The notes under the pieces were generated by a model that was not told where the DNA came from, searched no databases, and saw only the letters and a list, made by a program, of their open reading frames with translations. A program made the translations under genes and the position numbers. A stretch of 64,000 nt of DNA, taken from Gonocerus acuteangulatus (Eukaryota > Arthropoda > Insecta > Hemiptera > Coreidae). The first letter of the stretch is position 1. Every line of letters starts with the position of its first letter. Location: assembly GCA_946811695.1 (NCBI GenBank), contig OX328124.1, positions 84,128,793 through 84,192,792 on the forward strand, in the 5' to 3' direction. Shown one piece after another: positions 1-11,912 of the stretch.

Positions 1-214
1 GATCTGATTTAGTATGCTACTTTTATAATAATAGCAGTAAGTGGATACATATTCTCCGAAAAAGGACGCAAATTTAGTAGTATATGGATTATAAATTAAT
101 CAATCTAGAACTGATTACTAATTGTATATGATTGACATTAAGAATTCCCTATGGAATACATTCTCGAATATTTTGACCAAAAACATTTTCACCCCGTATA
201 GAAAATTAATATTC

Positions 215-517
215 TTAAAAAACAAATACTACCCAACCATCCCTATTCCCCACCACGACGGTTGAACAGGATGTGGCCCCGCGATCTGCTTTAAGCAACA
301 CAAGGGAGTGATAACGGAGGTTATCTTCTCCCCACAAGCCCCTGGAGTGTCTGCAGTTCTCTCGTCCCTTTTCCAGCTCCAGTACTTCGTACTGCTGCTG
401 GTTGAGGAGTGGAGTACGGCTGTCCCTAGTCATCTCGCTTACCCGAGGAGACACGGGGGCAGCTGGTGCGGACGCTCGTAAGTTTATTTTTTTTTTCTTA
501 TGTTTATGTGAGCACAT
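215..517 (-). CDS. Candidate coding exon in a GC-rich island, not recognised
   Basis: This is a 100-codon open frame on the minus strand, starting at an ATG at 517. It lies in a GC-rich island (about 240-480) inside very AT-rich DNA, which is how exons stand out in this window. The translation is hydrophilic and varied (for example SEMTRDSRTPLLNQQQYE) and resembles no family I know. The strand is uncertain. The plus strand is also open across 270-478 and is framed by an acceptor-like AG at 268-269 and a perfect donor consensus GTAAGT at 479. Either a minus-strand exon or a plus-strand internal exon of about 209 nt is possible, or neither. Confidence 0.25.
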   Translation of the reverse strand: MCSHKHKKKKINLRASAPAAPVSPRVSEMTRDSRTPLLNQQQYEVLELEKGRENCRHSRGLWGEDNLRYHSLVLLKADRGATSCSTVVVGNRDGWVVFVF

Positions 518-1070
518 TACAAAATGTATTATTATTTTACAGAATGTAATTTCATTAAATTAATAAATAAAATCGAAAAAAATATATATATATAATCGTA
601 ATAAAAAAAAAAAAAACAAACTTATTTTGTGTCTATCAATTACATTTATTAAATTTTATCAACATTTTATAAATTATTTAATATAACTACCTATGTGTAA
701 TTTTATAACAATAGCATTAGTACGTATGTAGGTACTGATAATAAATATTATATTTTTTTAATTTCCTGCCTTACTTCTCTTTTATAACTTTGATCATTAT
801 AAAGAAAATGTTAAATTATCTTTTAAATACATGTTTTAAATATATGCCCTAAAGAGCTCAAAATCTATATGATGTGCGGAGGAAATGAAGAATTTTTCAA
901 GTTAATCACTAATTTACAGAACATTAAACGAATAAATGAATAAATCAATTGGTGAATAAAGCAGTTTTTGTTATAACCCCCATCTGAATCTGAAACTCCA
1001 CTTTTCATTATCACTTAAAACACTTAAAGACACTTAAAACATTCTGCTCCTAGCTGGTTTAGAATTAAAA
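518..1070. other. AT-rich spacer, nothing recognised
   Basis: Very AT-rich sequence with short A and T runs. I see no exon, RNA gene or terminal repeat. Confidence 0.5.
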
Positions 1071-1827
1071 AAGTCCGTCATGCGTAACTAAGCACTTTCC
1101 TCAGAATTGGGTAGGGTCAAGTGCATTCCTGAATAATTTGCTTAAAAGAACCTATACAGATAAATAAAATAAAAACATAAATTGTTCTGCTCTTTTGCTT
1201 TTATGAGCAGCTGTTTCAATTATTAATTTTGTAATTAATTTTCTTCCGGAGTTTTGTGTATTCGTGGTACTACACTACGTAATGAATGCACAAAGCTTCA
1301 CACATTCATCTATTGATCTTGATGAGTTTCGCGAACCTACGTTTGGCGGGAGAATTCAATTCAAACATAGTACAAAGTAACACCCCCCTCCCCCTTCAGA
1401 TAGACCGATTTAGTTAATTTTTACAAAACTTCTTCCTTATTAGATAGCCAGGACGTATAAAGAGTTTCGTAACAATACAACAGAAATTACATACGGTATA
1501 AGGAAATTAGTTATTTCTGTCCGGAGTAAACCCCCCCTTCTAATCAACCGATTTAGTTTGTTTTTTCAACACATTTTTCTCTTCAGTTGAGCAAATACCG
1601 AGTTTCGTTGAAATACAACAAAAATTATGGCTGGTATTGATTAATAACTACTTTGGCTCCGGAGTAAACCCCCCCCCCCTCCGGATGGACCGATTTTGTT
1701 GGTTAACGAACTCGTTCAATCGTTTGATTAGGGAATACTACAAGCCAAGTTTCGTCGCGAAAAAATAAAAACTCTGGCCTGTATCGTGTTAACGGACACA
1801 TATATAACTATATATGCATATATATTT

Positions 1828-1872
<45 letters not shown>

Positions 1873-2027
1873 TACATATATATATATATATAAATTTTAA
1901 CTGGGGTCATTTTTTGTGTGTACTAGGTAGGGTAGGTAGGATCGGTAAAGATTCGAAGAAATTTTTCAAAAATTCCGTCATGAGTGCAACCTCAATAGCT
2001 ACATTCCTTCGGAGGAAAGTGCTAAAA
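1071..2027 (+). mobile_element. DINE-like (Helitron/Helentron-type) element, subfamily 1, copy 1
   Basis: The 5' head reads GTCCGTCATGCG and is followed by the subterminal repeat AGCACTTTCCTC. The middle holds degenerate tandem core units, each with a GGAGTAAACCCCCCC-type block. A (TA)n tract follows at about 1797-1892. The 3' end has a small hairpin (TTCCT TCGG AGGAA), the reverse complement GAGGAAAGTGCT of the 5' repeat, and the terminus CTAAAA. This order (subterminal repeat, tandem core, microsatellite, 3' hairpin) matches DINE-1/pearl-type non-autonomous Helitron relatives. No protein is encoded; short frames inside it are repeat shadows. It is more diverged than the copies at 8.9 and 63.3 kb. 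Confidence 0.7.
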
Positions 2028-2773
2028 ACATGTGTTGTTTATATGAAAGAAATATTCTTTTGGGCAGTTAAAACGTTTTGAAGATGATTTTTGAACTGTT
2101 TGACTTACAACATTCGCAAATAAATATTAATATGACTAATTATTAAACTGTATATAAAACAAAAAAACAGGTATTAATAAATACTTTTTGTTGGTAGGTA
2201 CCAAAAAACACGTTTCAATCCTGAAATAATACTGATTAGAAAACAAAAAGATCATGCCTGATGATAAAAATGTAAACAAACCCCTCCCACGGAGGATTCT
2301 AAAAAAAATTGGTGGGAAATAATGTGCAAGAACGATGTGCGTGAGATGCATGATATTTGCAGTAAAAAATGTTTGACCTTCAATATCTCCCATACTAAAA
2401 ACACCGTTTGATCTATGCCTAAGGAATCCATTTTAATTAAAAGCTCAATTTCGAAAAAAAAAGGTGTTTGGGTGGTTTTTGCTTTGCATGGTTCATTTGT
2501 TGTAAGATGATAGTATGTAGTTTCTGAGATTCCATTGATATGTAACAAACCTTTGCATTTATAATTCATTATTTATTGAGTTTTCGATATTAGGCGATAG
2601 AAGTTTTTACAATTCATAAGTTAATTTGTTCAAAAAAATTAGGTGTAAGTTCATTAGTCAGTCAATTAGTTATTAGCAAGGACCGAAATAAAAATTAAAT
2701 TTTTCCTAAACATTATGATACAAAAATTACTTCATAATTTATATTTTTAAAATTAATGAATAACTGTTATGAA
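2028..2773. other. AT-rich spacer, nothing recognised
   Basis: Two overlapping minus-strand frames (2136-2393, 2252-2569) have AT-driven composition and no recognisable motif. I do not call them genes. Confidence 0.5.
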
Positions 2774-3388
2774 ATAATTTTTATTTTTAAGTTTTTAAAA
2801 TAAAAATTATTAGAAAATGTTTTAAAAAAATAATAAAATGTATCAATTACGATGGAATTTTTATTTTTATTTCCCAATAATAAAAATTAAAGGTTAAGTG
2901 AAACTCATTTATTAAATATCTCTTATCCTCGGAATAAATAAATAAATACTTGATTTGGAACCTTTTGTTTATTAGAAGTTATTTGTTTATGTGAGTGAAT
3001 CAAAGTTCGTCTAAATCCAATGGATTTTTATGAGTATATATTGTATATTCTAGAATTTGTTTTTGTGCATTACTTTTTTTTTTGTTTTTGTTTCTATTCA
3101 TTATTAGTCGCTATGTGTGCGAGCTCTTAAAATCAATAAATATATTCATTATGGCACTAATATTGTTTTTGTTTTTTTTTATTTAAAATAATAAAAAATT
3201 GTTATTAAAAATTTTTATAAAAAAAAATTTTGAAATAACTTTATTCAAATAATTTTTATTTTTAAGTTTTTGAAATAAAAATTATTAGACAATTTTTTAA
3301 AAAAAATAATAAAATATATAAATTACGATAAAATTTTTATTTTTATTTTCAAAAAATAAAAATTAAAGGTTAATTGAAGCTCATTTAA
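2774..3388 (+). repeat. Two copies of a ~140-bp AT-rich palindromic repeat
   Basis: A block at about 2774-2912 recurs at about 3250-3388. Both contain ATAATTTTTATTTTTAAG followed by its near-complement, and both end in AAAATTAAAGGTTAA and a CTCATTT block. They look like two copies of a small inverted-repeat element or a local duplication. Confidence 0.45.
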
Positions 3389-4907
3389 AATAAAAATTAA
3401 TAGTTATTATCCCTGGTTATTAGTAAAGCGTGAGTTTATAGTTTCAATATTAATTTAATAGTATAAATAATAAGTTCTCTGCGGATAATAAGGAAAATAT
3501 TACCAATTTTTAACTGCTTAGTTATTTCTGTTTTTTTTAGTCATATTTTATACGTATGCTTGAACGTTTGGGCAATAATTTATTGCAGAACTTGGTCTTT
3601 TTCAGGAGATATAGTTTATTCAGGAATTGAATAAGCAATAAAATTAAAAATAATACAGGGTTTTTTGTTATTACTCGGGGAATTCTTAGAAGTATAAATA
3701 CTGTTAGTAATATTTGTATATTCTTGTCCTAATTTTATAGTCCGGTTTTTCAATTGATATAATGTTTTTTTTTTTTTTTAGAAGTGCACACCTTTTTAAT
3801 TAGAAATTGATCTTACTTGTTATTTGTCTGTTGTTTTTTTGAGTTATCTTGTATCGACAGGATCGATTATGTGATCGGCGCCTTCTCTGCAATAAAGCTA
3901 TTTTATTTAGTGTTTGCCCTTTTCATTCGACAAATTGTTTAGAAATCTTCACCAATCAGGACAGAAGACATGCGACAAAAATCCCATAGGAGATGACAGC
4001 TTATATTATTGTATATGAACGTACTGAGTTAATGCTCGGCGTTAGGAGTCTTATAGAAAGAAGACACGTCAAACATTACTTATCCCCGTGGACAAGTGGT
4101 TCCCTCCTTGTCGTAAATCCACCTTAGTTTATGTAGTCCCCGAGATGGCGGCGGAATAAAATGTTTACCCGTTGAATCATTGAATGAAGCTGGTTGTATA
4201 TTAGGTATTCCTGGGATGGTTTTGGTGGTGAGTCCATGAATAGAGAGTCTAATACAAACTTGTCTTAAAGCATATAATTCTAGGCGCTCGTATTGTTTCC
4301 TCTGCTACCTACTTGTCTCTAGACTCCTTGTCTTTAACCTCCATAGAATTTAAAATAGCTCCAGCTTTGTTAAAATAGTTTATACATCACCTGCTACATC
4401 TGATTATTACTGGAAAGAGTATAAACAATCTTACCATTGATCTGAGGGGAAGGTTTTTTCATGCGTTCTTCTAGGAAAGATTAAAGTCAAAAAATATATA
4501 TTCATTACTTCGTGTAGAATATACATATATACATAAACATTTAATTTCATTCACAAATTTTGAACATCAGACTTTCATCAAACTTGGTCCTGTTTCAAAT
4601 TTTTTTTAGATAAATTTATATTTATTTCATAACCCAGAAAAGTAATTTATTTATTTATTCAATAAAAAGAAAAGTTTTCATTCTCGCTACTACAAATAAA
4701 ATTAATTAAAATTGTCTGATTGCATCGAACTGCTTTATATAAACGTGTCTTCATTATTTTAATTTCAACACATCATGTTTTATTTTAAATGAAACTAACA
4801 AAAAAACAAATTATACTTTAAAAAATAACATTCACCAGCTAGTCTCGTACAAAAGAGAAACAGTTCACTGATAGCAAATGGGTCGCCGATAACCACGTGG
4901 AGACCCC
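3389..4907. other. Unannotated spacer
   Basis: Mostly AT-rich, with a slightly GC-richer part around 3,950-4,330. I found no frame, terminal repeat or RNA motif that I can support. Confidence 0.4.
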
Positions 4908-4920
4908 TATTAAATATAGT

Positions 4921-4970
4921 GGGGGGGCTTTACATTTTTGTGCATCGACTGCAACGGTCATTAGCACCGA
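4921..4970 (-). mobile_element. Ultra-short SINE-tail retroposon (hairpin unit) with TSD
   Basis: On the minus strand the insert begins GGTGCTAATGACC, ends GATGCAC, and then carries an A-rich tail that finishes in a C run. It is flanked by a perfect 13-bp duplication TATTAAATATAGT (4908-4920 and 4971-4983). The body equals only the terminal hairpin of the SINE-C family (compare 35.3 kb). The ends GTGC and GCAC pair. Confidence 0.6.
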
Positions 4971-4983
4971 TATTAAATATAGT

Positions 4984-5639
4984 ATTCATAAAATGGGGCA
5001 TGTAGAGAATTCATCCCCACATTCCAAAGTTCCAGTAAGGAAAATAAACATTGATTATATTCACCAGCTGTAGTCGTTTCGAAATTAACTCCTGCACAGA
5101 TTGGGCTGTACGAGTTCTGCACTCATACGAGAAGGTATTAAACCTCAAGGCCGCGACTGCACAGTCCAGTTGTAGTAGACCCACTGTATGTGAAATTAAT
5201 ATCTTCTTGCTCACACACGTAAAACTAGGTCTGCACAGTCCCGGCCTCATTGGACTGTACAGTTAATCTACTGGGGTTTTAAGTCTACTTCGTTGGGCTG
5301 TACAGATCAACTCTGGCCTCAAGGATTTCCCATTCAAGGATTTCTCATATCTTAAGGTTTGAACTGTGCAATCTAAATCTTATAATATAATGTAATACAT
5401 AGCCGTGTTATACTCAGGACGGTACATCATTTTCTGAGTACCACCTGTCTGGATTTTTGGCTCTATTAAATGAAGTAACTGTTAATGCTGTACTGTGATT
5501 CTTGGTTGATACCTCAGCCTGGCCAGATAATTTCTTTAAAAAATTAAGATAGGAAAATGAAATCAGGCCGTATAATGTACTGTTTTTCTAAAAAAGTCTA
5601 AATGTATACACTAAAGAGGTACCTATTCTTTGTCTAGAT
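4984..5639. other. Spacer with a GC-richer patch, nothing recognised
   Basis: The part at about 5050-5350 is less AT-rich and repeats short CTGTACAG/CTGCACAG words. Short frames exist on both strands there, but none has a recognisable motif. Confidence 0.35.
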
Positions 5640-5650
5640 AAATAGGAGGC

Positions 5651-5865
5651 CTCGGTCCGGTGGCTGTGAGTGTTAAGGCGTGAGCACTTTACACTCCGAG
5701 CTAAGGATCGTGGGTTCAATTCCCACTATGGAGTGGTTGCTTTTCTTTAGAAAAAAGAAAACGCATCCGCCCTATTCTGGCTAGAAAAGGTTGGTAACCT
5801 ATTGATAACCTGTCCTAAAATTCTTAGTTAATAAAAACGTACGTTAAAAAAAAAAAAAAAAAAAA
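5651..5865 (+). mobile_element. SINE-B, full-length tRNA-derived SINE with TSD
   Basis: The head has a Pol III B-box-like GGGTTCAATTCCCAC. A body with TTTTCTTTAGAAAAAAGAAAA follows, then CTGGCTAGAAAAGGTTGGTA, then a tail CTAAAATTCTTAGTTAATA and poly(A). It is flanked by an 11-bp duplication AAATAGGAGGC (5640-5650 and 5866-5876). Related copies lie at 13.4, 39.3, 50.4 and 58.5 kb. Confidence 0.85.
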
Positions 5866-6020
5866 AAATAGGAGGCTATGGTGTCCATTTGCCATTGCCG
5901 GGTTGAGTAATTTACAACATATATAAGTGTTTAACGTGAGATTCCGGGTACAATCGCAGCCTGGAGATTCCTAACAAATAAATATTGGAAGAGTTTTTTT
6001 GTATCACCTTATCATTATAG

Positions 6021-6371
6021 ATGTTTGATACCACGATTCAAAATAAAAAAAATACATTGGAACGATCAGACCCAACGGAGGGTAAAATAGCAAGGAGCTG
6101 TAGGGCGCTGCGGAATTCCGGAACTCCGATGGCCTTTGGCTGGCGACGTCTGTTGGAATTCTCGGACCGTGCCTCAAAATGGGAAAATTCTCCGTCTTAT
6201 CAGTCGTGCCGTCTGCCGGACAATAGTATGAGATGCATTAGTAAAGGAGCCTGGAAAACAGGTTTAATGCATTTGCTGCAAGGGGACATGCTCTCAATGC
6301 ACCATAGCCTCTTGTTCCTTTTATTCTCTCTCTTTCTCTCTCTCATTAGGGGCCCAGAACTTCCCGGTTAA
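6021..6371 (+). CDS. Hypothetical open frame of 116 codons, not recognised
   Basis: An ATG-started frame in a locally GC-rich block (about 6060-6270). No domain or signal peptide is recognised; the C-terminal part is hydrophobic because it reads through a pyrimidine tract. That tract (CTCTCTTTCTCTCTCTCATTAG, in two parts, ending at 6349) is an excellent splice-acceptor context, and AACAG/GTTTAA near 6261 could be a donor. A short intron of about 88 bp would leave the frame open for only a few codons more. It may be a real exon or chance. Confidence 0.2.
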   Translation: MFDTTIQNKKNTLERSDPTEGKIARSCRALRNSGTPMAFGWRRLLEFSDRASKWENSPSYQSCRLPDNSMRCISKGAWKTGLMHLLQGDMLSMHHSLLFLLFSLFLSLIRGPELPG

Positions 6372-7264
6372 CATGTTTTGCAATTAGAGCGAAGGGAATC
6401 TAGCCTAGGCTCTTTCCGAAGGTATTTACCGCCGTACATCTACACGGCTATGGCTAATTTATCATACAAGGTCATTAGGAGTAGATAAACACAAAATATC
6501 CTTTGTAATTTACATTTTATATCTCTTCCTTGAGAATAGAATTTATTTATTATCCAAGGAATTTTTTTCTTGCATTCCTATCCATCTTATAAAGGGTAAG
6601 TACATATCTAGGAACAGCGCAAGAAATTAACTTGCGAAAAGACTGATTAAAAAAGCATATTCTAACCAAAAGTAAAGCAATCGTTGTGTTAATTCGTGGA
6701 TAGTAAAAATTGGTGTTCACAGCAGTGAAAACTAAATCTGTTTATGAATTTAATCAGGCGAGTAAGATTTGATCACAACGTCTTCGTTCATCTTAGCGAT
6801 GAGGTATCCAACAAGAATTAGTCGATTCCTAGAATGGCTGTACAAGTGGTTGATTTAACTTAAAATATTATTTTTTTATTTAATTTTTCAGAGCTCGCTA
6901 CTCAGGCGATTTACTTTGTTAAGCCAGTAGGGTGCAAGCAAGATTTTAAATAAACTTTTTAGTAAAAAACACGAAATGTAAAATTGCAACAAAAATCGAA
7001 ACAATAAATTTTATCAAATTTTAAAAAGGAAACAGAAAAAAAGTAAAAAAAAAGAGAAAATTAATGTCTAGAACAAACATAAAGTCTAAAAGAGTAAAAA
7101 AATATATAAAAATAATATAAAAACTAACCATTGTTTTTCGCCTTCATAGTATGTACATATCGAATTTAAGCATAAAAAAAAATCATGCTGTTTGTATGCT
7201 TGTGTTAAATATAATCGCATAAATGTGCATTGCATAGAAACTGTAGACTAGTGTCTATGTGTAG
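6372..7264. other. AT-rich spacer, nothing recognised
   Basis: Increasingly A-rich towards 7,100. No exon-like island or repeat termini seen. Confidence 0.45.
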
Positions 7265-7560
7265 ACATCCGTCAACAGTTCATTCATGTCATGTGGTACA
7301 TTCAAGCTTCGTCGTCTTCTGCAGTCTGTTAATAAGTGTTTTACTGTTGTAGTCGCACTACATTGCCTACACAGTGATATGTCTTATTTTGTCATCAAGT
7401 CAGAGTGGGTTAGTTGTGTTTATCCAATTCTAAGTCTTGTAAGGACTACTTCTTCTCTCCGGCGGCTTCTATAGCTGGAGCTCCATTGACTTATAAAATT
7501 ATATTTACCCTGAAGGTTCAATTAGTTTTTAGGCTCCTGAGAAACATGTAGAGCCATTTT
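7265..7560 (-). pseudogene. Non-LTR retrotransposon ORF2 C-terminal fossil
   Basis: Read on the minus strand, the region gives SRRREEVVLTRLRIG, a stop where the family has a conserved residue, TQLTHSDL, then LCRQCSATTTVKHLLTDC. The order RREEV..LTRLRIGHT.LTH, followed by a CxxC...TVKHLL..C zinc-knuckle, is the hallmark tail after the RNase H domain of Jockey/I-type non-LTR retrotransposons. Stop codons show it is dead. The reverse transcriptase part is not visible upstream, so this is a short 3'-end fragment, as expected from 5' truncation and decay. Confidence 0.65.
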
Positions 7561-8525
7561 TTAATAAATTGGCGATGGTTATTTGGAATTTTATTCATTG
7601 ACCTTCTGCCTACACAAGAAACATTATATTTATTTTCTTTTTCCAAGATTTGGACATAAAACTACTTCGTTTTTCTTCTTCAACCGTACGTAGGCTTTTA
7701 ATTCAGAAATTCGTCTTTCAATTATTCACTTGTGGTAGTGTAAATGTTTCTGTACGTTCTGTTTCATTAGTTCTAGATTACTTTATTTAGGTCAAGGAAC
7801 AACCAAATAACTTCACTAATTGTATCAGAGGATCTTCTTTTTTTTAGATACTCTTGTATAAATGTTTATATGTAAGGCATATGTTCATCGTGTACTAGCT
7901 ACGATCATGAAGTAATCAGGTCAAATTATACGGTTACTGTATTTGTACTTAGTGCAGGGGGTGTCAAAATTAGCTTTATTGATAAGTTTGAAATAGTTAA
8001 AAGTATGTACATAGTGTCTTGATATAAAGTTAAATGAGTCAGCCGAGCATAGCGAATCCTGAGACGGCATAAAAGAACTTTTTCTTGCCTATTTGTTTTT
8101 TTAATGGAAGACTATTTATTAACAATAGTGTTATATCACAGGATTCTATCTATAAGTGCATCTGTTACCATATACCATAAATCGAGTAAAAGCGCAGATG
8201 CACTTGGTGGATGTCAGCTGGGTTGCTCATTTCGTCGAAATTTTTAGTTTTCTCAAAAATTCCGCTCCTTGAGTCAACATTACGTTCATGCTGTAGGTCC
8301 AGTTTTTGTATTATGATTATATATTTTCCAAATGTGATTTACAATCGCATTCAATGGCATTAATAAGTAGTATACATATTCAAATATTCAAGTAGTCAGG
8401 TAAAAACAAGATGGAACGAAGGAATAATCACGCCCATTGCATCGAAGCACACTTGTACATTATTCACAACCACTGGAAATATACAGCAGCAAGTAAATGA
8501 AAAGTGGTGGTAAGTAGTAGCTGAA
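7561..8525. other. Unannotated spacer
   Basis: AT-rich; some of the first 300 bases may be further decayed non-LTR sequence on the minus strand. No other feature is supportable. Confidence 0.35.
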
Positions 8526-8529
8526 TATG

Positions 8530-8572
8530 TGTGCACTGAAGAAGCAGAGGTTGAGCATGAAACATTGGCTCC
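8530..8572 (+). ncRNA. Degenerate hammerhead-like motif
   Basis: CTGAAGA, a short GC...GC stem and GAAACATT occur in the order and spacing of the motifs at 21.05 and 27.5 kb. Stem I pairing is lost and the stem III palindrome is broken, so this is at best a decayed copy. Confidence 0.25.
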
Positions 8573-9284
8573 TACTCGTGTAGCCTACGTTGGACAACAT
8601 TAAATCATAGGATGTCTATGTTCTCATCGAGGTGGCTATAAAACTCTCTCTTAGTATTCTATGGCTACTTCTTAATCTAGCAGATATCTTGCAACACAAT
8701 TCACACTACCACATGCTTTTACTATCAAAGAGGCCAAGGAGTTTTCGATTAGCATTGTCTTTTTTTCCTGGGGACAAGTATAGGCTTTTATAATTATTTT
8801 TCTGTTGCGGTAAGACCAGATTTTCACGAGATAAAAAGCATATCACATTCTTATAATTAAGAAAAATTGTTATGACTTAATTCATGACTTAGATATATAT
8901 GCAATATTCTTGAAAGTGAAGAATGTTTTATGTTAAAAAAAGTCCGTCACGCAGGAGCTGCATAACTAAGCACTTTCCTCAGAATTCGGGTAGTGTAGAC
9001 TGCTTTCCAGAACAATTTGCTTAAAATATCCTACATAAATAAAATAAAAACATGAATAGTTCTCTTTTAAATTTGTAATGAGTAACTGATCAATTATTAC
9101 TTTGCTTCCAGAGTTATCTTTACACATGGTACCTATTACACTACGTAATAAATACAAAAAACCTCATATTATCGTATTTTGATCTAACGCAGGAACAGGA
9201 TACAGTCACTCTAGTGGTAGAAAGCGCTCCTTGCGGCGGCTTTGTGAACCTACGTCTGGCGGGCTTTTCTATAGAAATATATTA

Positions 9285-9999
9285 CAAATTAAACCCCCGC
9301 TTTCCAATTGACCGATTCAGCTCATTTTTACCACACTTCTTTCTAATGAGTTACCCATGACGTATACCGCGTTTCGTTACAATACAGCAGAAATTACGAC
9401 CGGTATGAGTATATTAGGAATTTGGGTCCGGAGTAACCCCCCCCCCCGTCTAATGAACTGATTTTGTTTATTTTTACAACACATATTTACCTGTAGATTA
9501 CCACTACGAATACCGAGGTTCGTCAAAATATACCAAAAATCACGGCTGGTAGAGGCGAATTGGTATTGTGGGTCCGGAGTAAACCCCCCCTCCTAATGAA
9601 CCGATTTAGTTTATTTTTACAACACATATTTACCTGTGGATTACCACTACGAATACCGAGTTTCGTCGAAATATACCAAAAATCACGGCTGCTAGTGGCG
9701 AATTGGTATTGTGGGTCCGGAGTAAACCCCCCTTTCTAATGAACCGATTTAGTTCATTTTTATATCTCACTTTTCTCTCTATATTACCACTACGAATACC
9801 AAGTTTCGTTGAAATATAAGAAATATTACGGCTGACATAGTCAAATTAGTGTTTTGGGTTCGGGGTAAACCCCCCCTTCCGGTGGACCGACTTTGGTGGT
9901 TAACGAACTCGTTCAATCGTTTGCTAATTGAATGCTATATACCAAGTTTCGTGACGAAAAAACAAAAACTCTGGCCGCTATCGTGTTAACAGACACATA
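9285..9999 (+). repeat. Tandem core array of the DINE-like element (~145-bp units)
   Basis: Units start at GGTCCGGAGT-type words at about 9425, 9571, 9714 and 9857 (spacing 143-146 bp), with a partial unit before them. Each has a C-run, an ATGAACCGATTTAG box, a CCGAGTTTCGTCG-like box and a CACGGCTGGTA-like box. The last unit diverges into TTAACGAACTCGTTCAATCG, which is also found at the end of copy 1. Confidence 0.8.
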
Positions 10000-10005
10000 T
10001 ATATA

Positions 10006-11720
10006 AAGGGTGTCCCGTAAATGTCTAGTCATATTGTGAGGGGTGATAGAGGACCCTTAGGGGAACAAAAAATGTTCTATGACGATTTCCCGAATTCTCG
10101 CCCATAAGGGAGAAAACGTCGTTTTATTGTTTTTTCGAGACAAACGTACTTTTTAGAAGAATAATCGTTGTAGCTCCGTCCCAGGTGGTACTATTAAAAA
10201 GGGTGTGAAACCAATCGAAAGCTGAGTAAATTTACTATAAGACTAGTTGAGAGTAAACGTAAAAATGAATGAATGTAAGTATGTATATCTTACTAAAAGA
10301 AGGCAATTCTAAATTTCCTGACATTTTATTGATATTTCTTTCCAGCGTTACTCCTCAATAAGCAGGATCTGAGATTTCCGGGTTTCAGAAAAACTTCCTC
10401 ATTTAACCAGCTTTCCATTCATGTATCACAACCCTGTGTTATTGAAGTACTTGAACGATTTAAGAACAAAAGTTTTAAAAAAAAACATGGATCTGTAAAA
10501 AGAAAATTATATTTTTTTCTTCAATTTATTCAAAAAGCTGAAGGGAAATATTTTTTTAATAAATGTTAAGTAAATATTTACTTAAAAGAATAAAAAAAAT
10601 TACTTCCACGGATATAAAAAAAAATCCTAAAACAGTAAATGAATAAAATACACATTTATTTTGAATTTATTAATTCTGGTAACTAATACTGGGTCCAGGA
10701 GGCGGCCATTAAGGAACCCCAACCATACATTAACCTCAGAAATTACTATTTTTACCTATATCACGCATTTGAACACATTTTTACAGGACTATGTACATAT
10801 TATTTATGAGGGATAGAATTTTTAATTACCACAACGAAAACGCATGGGCTCAGAATCCCAGTGAGTTTCACAAGCGTAGCCATCAGTATTAATTTAAGGT
10901 AAAGCATTTGTTTTATAAATATAAGTACCTGTAAAAATGTGTACAAATGCGTGATATAGGTAAAAATAGTAATTTTTGAGGTTAATGTATGGTTGGGGTT
11001 CCTTAATGGCCGCCTCCTGGACCCAGTAATAGTTACCTGAATTAACAAATTTAAAATAAATGTGTATTTTATTTATTTACTGTTTTAGGAATTTTTTTTA
11101 TATTCGTGGAAGTAATTTTTTTTTATTCTTTAAGTAAATATTTACTTAATATTTATGTAAAAATTTATAAAAAAAATATTTCCCTTCAGCTTTTTGAATA
11201 AACTGAAGAAAAAAATATAATTTTCTTTTCACAGATCCATGTTTTTTTTAAAACATTTGTACTTAAACCGTTCAAATACTTCAATAACACAGGGTTGTGA
11301 TACATGAATGGAAAGCTGGTTAAATGAAGACGTTTTTCTGAAACCCGGAAATCTCAGATCCTGCCCATTGAGGAGTAACGCTGGAAAGAAATATCAATAA
11401 AATGTCAGGAAATTTAGAATTGCCTTCTTTTTGTAAGATATACATACTTACATTCATTCATTTTTACGTTTACTCCCAACTAGTCTTATAGTAAATTTAC
11501 TCAGCTTTCGATGGGTTTCACTCCCTTTCTAGTAGTACCACCTGGGACGGAGCTACAACGATTATGTTTCTAAAAACCATGTTTGTCTCGATAAAACAAT
11601 AAAACGACGTTTTCTCCCTTATGGGCGAGAATTCGGGAAATCGTCATAGAACATTTTTTGTTCCCCCAAAGGTCCTCTATCACTCCTCTCAATATGACTA
11701 GACATTTACGGGACACCCTG
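10006..11720. mobile_element. 1.7-kb palindromic inverted-repeat element with TA target
   Basis: The left end AAGGGTGTCCCGTAAATG and the right end CATTTACGGGACACCCTG are inverted. The two arms (10006-10787 and 10928-11720) are near-identical inverted copies along almost their whole length, with a spacer of about 140 bp. TA dinucleotides flank both ends (10004-10005 and 11721-11722), consistent with TA-target insertion into the (TA)n of the host DINE. No transposase is visible. The terminal motif GGGTGTCCC recurs at 39.1, 43.3 and 46.7 kb. The superfamily is not certain; Tc1/mariner-like is a guess from the TA target. Confidence 0.75.
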
Positions 11721-11734
11721 TATATATATATATA

Positions 11735-11789
<55 letters not shown>

Positions 11790-11912
11790 TTTAACGGGGG
11801 TCATTTTCGGTGTCTACTAGGTAGGATCGATAAAGATTTGAAGAAATTTTTCAAAAATTCCGTCATGAGTCCAACCTCAATAGCTACTTTCCTTCGGAGG
11901 AAAGTGCTAAAA

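Larger units (their letters stand above)
8941..11912 (+). mobile_element. DINE-like element, subfamily 1, copy 2, split by a nested palindrome
   Basis: The head GTCCGTCACGCAGG is followed by AGCACTTTCCTC (8969-8980). A tandem core of about 145-bp units follows, then a (TA)n tract. The 3' block ends in a hairpin at 11888-11903 (TTTCCT TCGG AGGAAA), the exact complement GAGGAAAGTGCT (11897-11908) and CTAAAA. The subterminal repeat is 12/12. A separate inverted-repeat element (10006-11720) sits inside the TA tract; without it the DINE is about 1.26 kb. The 5' half is almost identical to the copy at 63.3 kb, so both are fairly young. No transposase is encoded, so mobility would need an autonomous Helitron relative elsewhere. 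Confidence 0.75.

Noticed and set aside
1728..1910. Tyrosine/isoleucine-rich frame
   Set aside because: Translation of the (TA)n microsatellite of the DINE-like element; the same applies to frames at 11658, 22889, 43944 and 48866.
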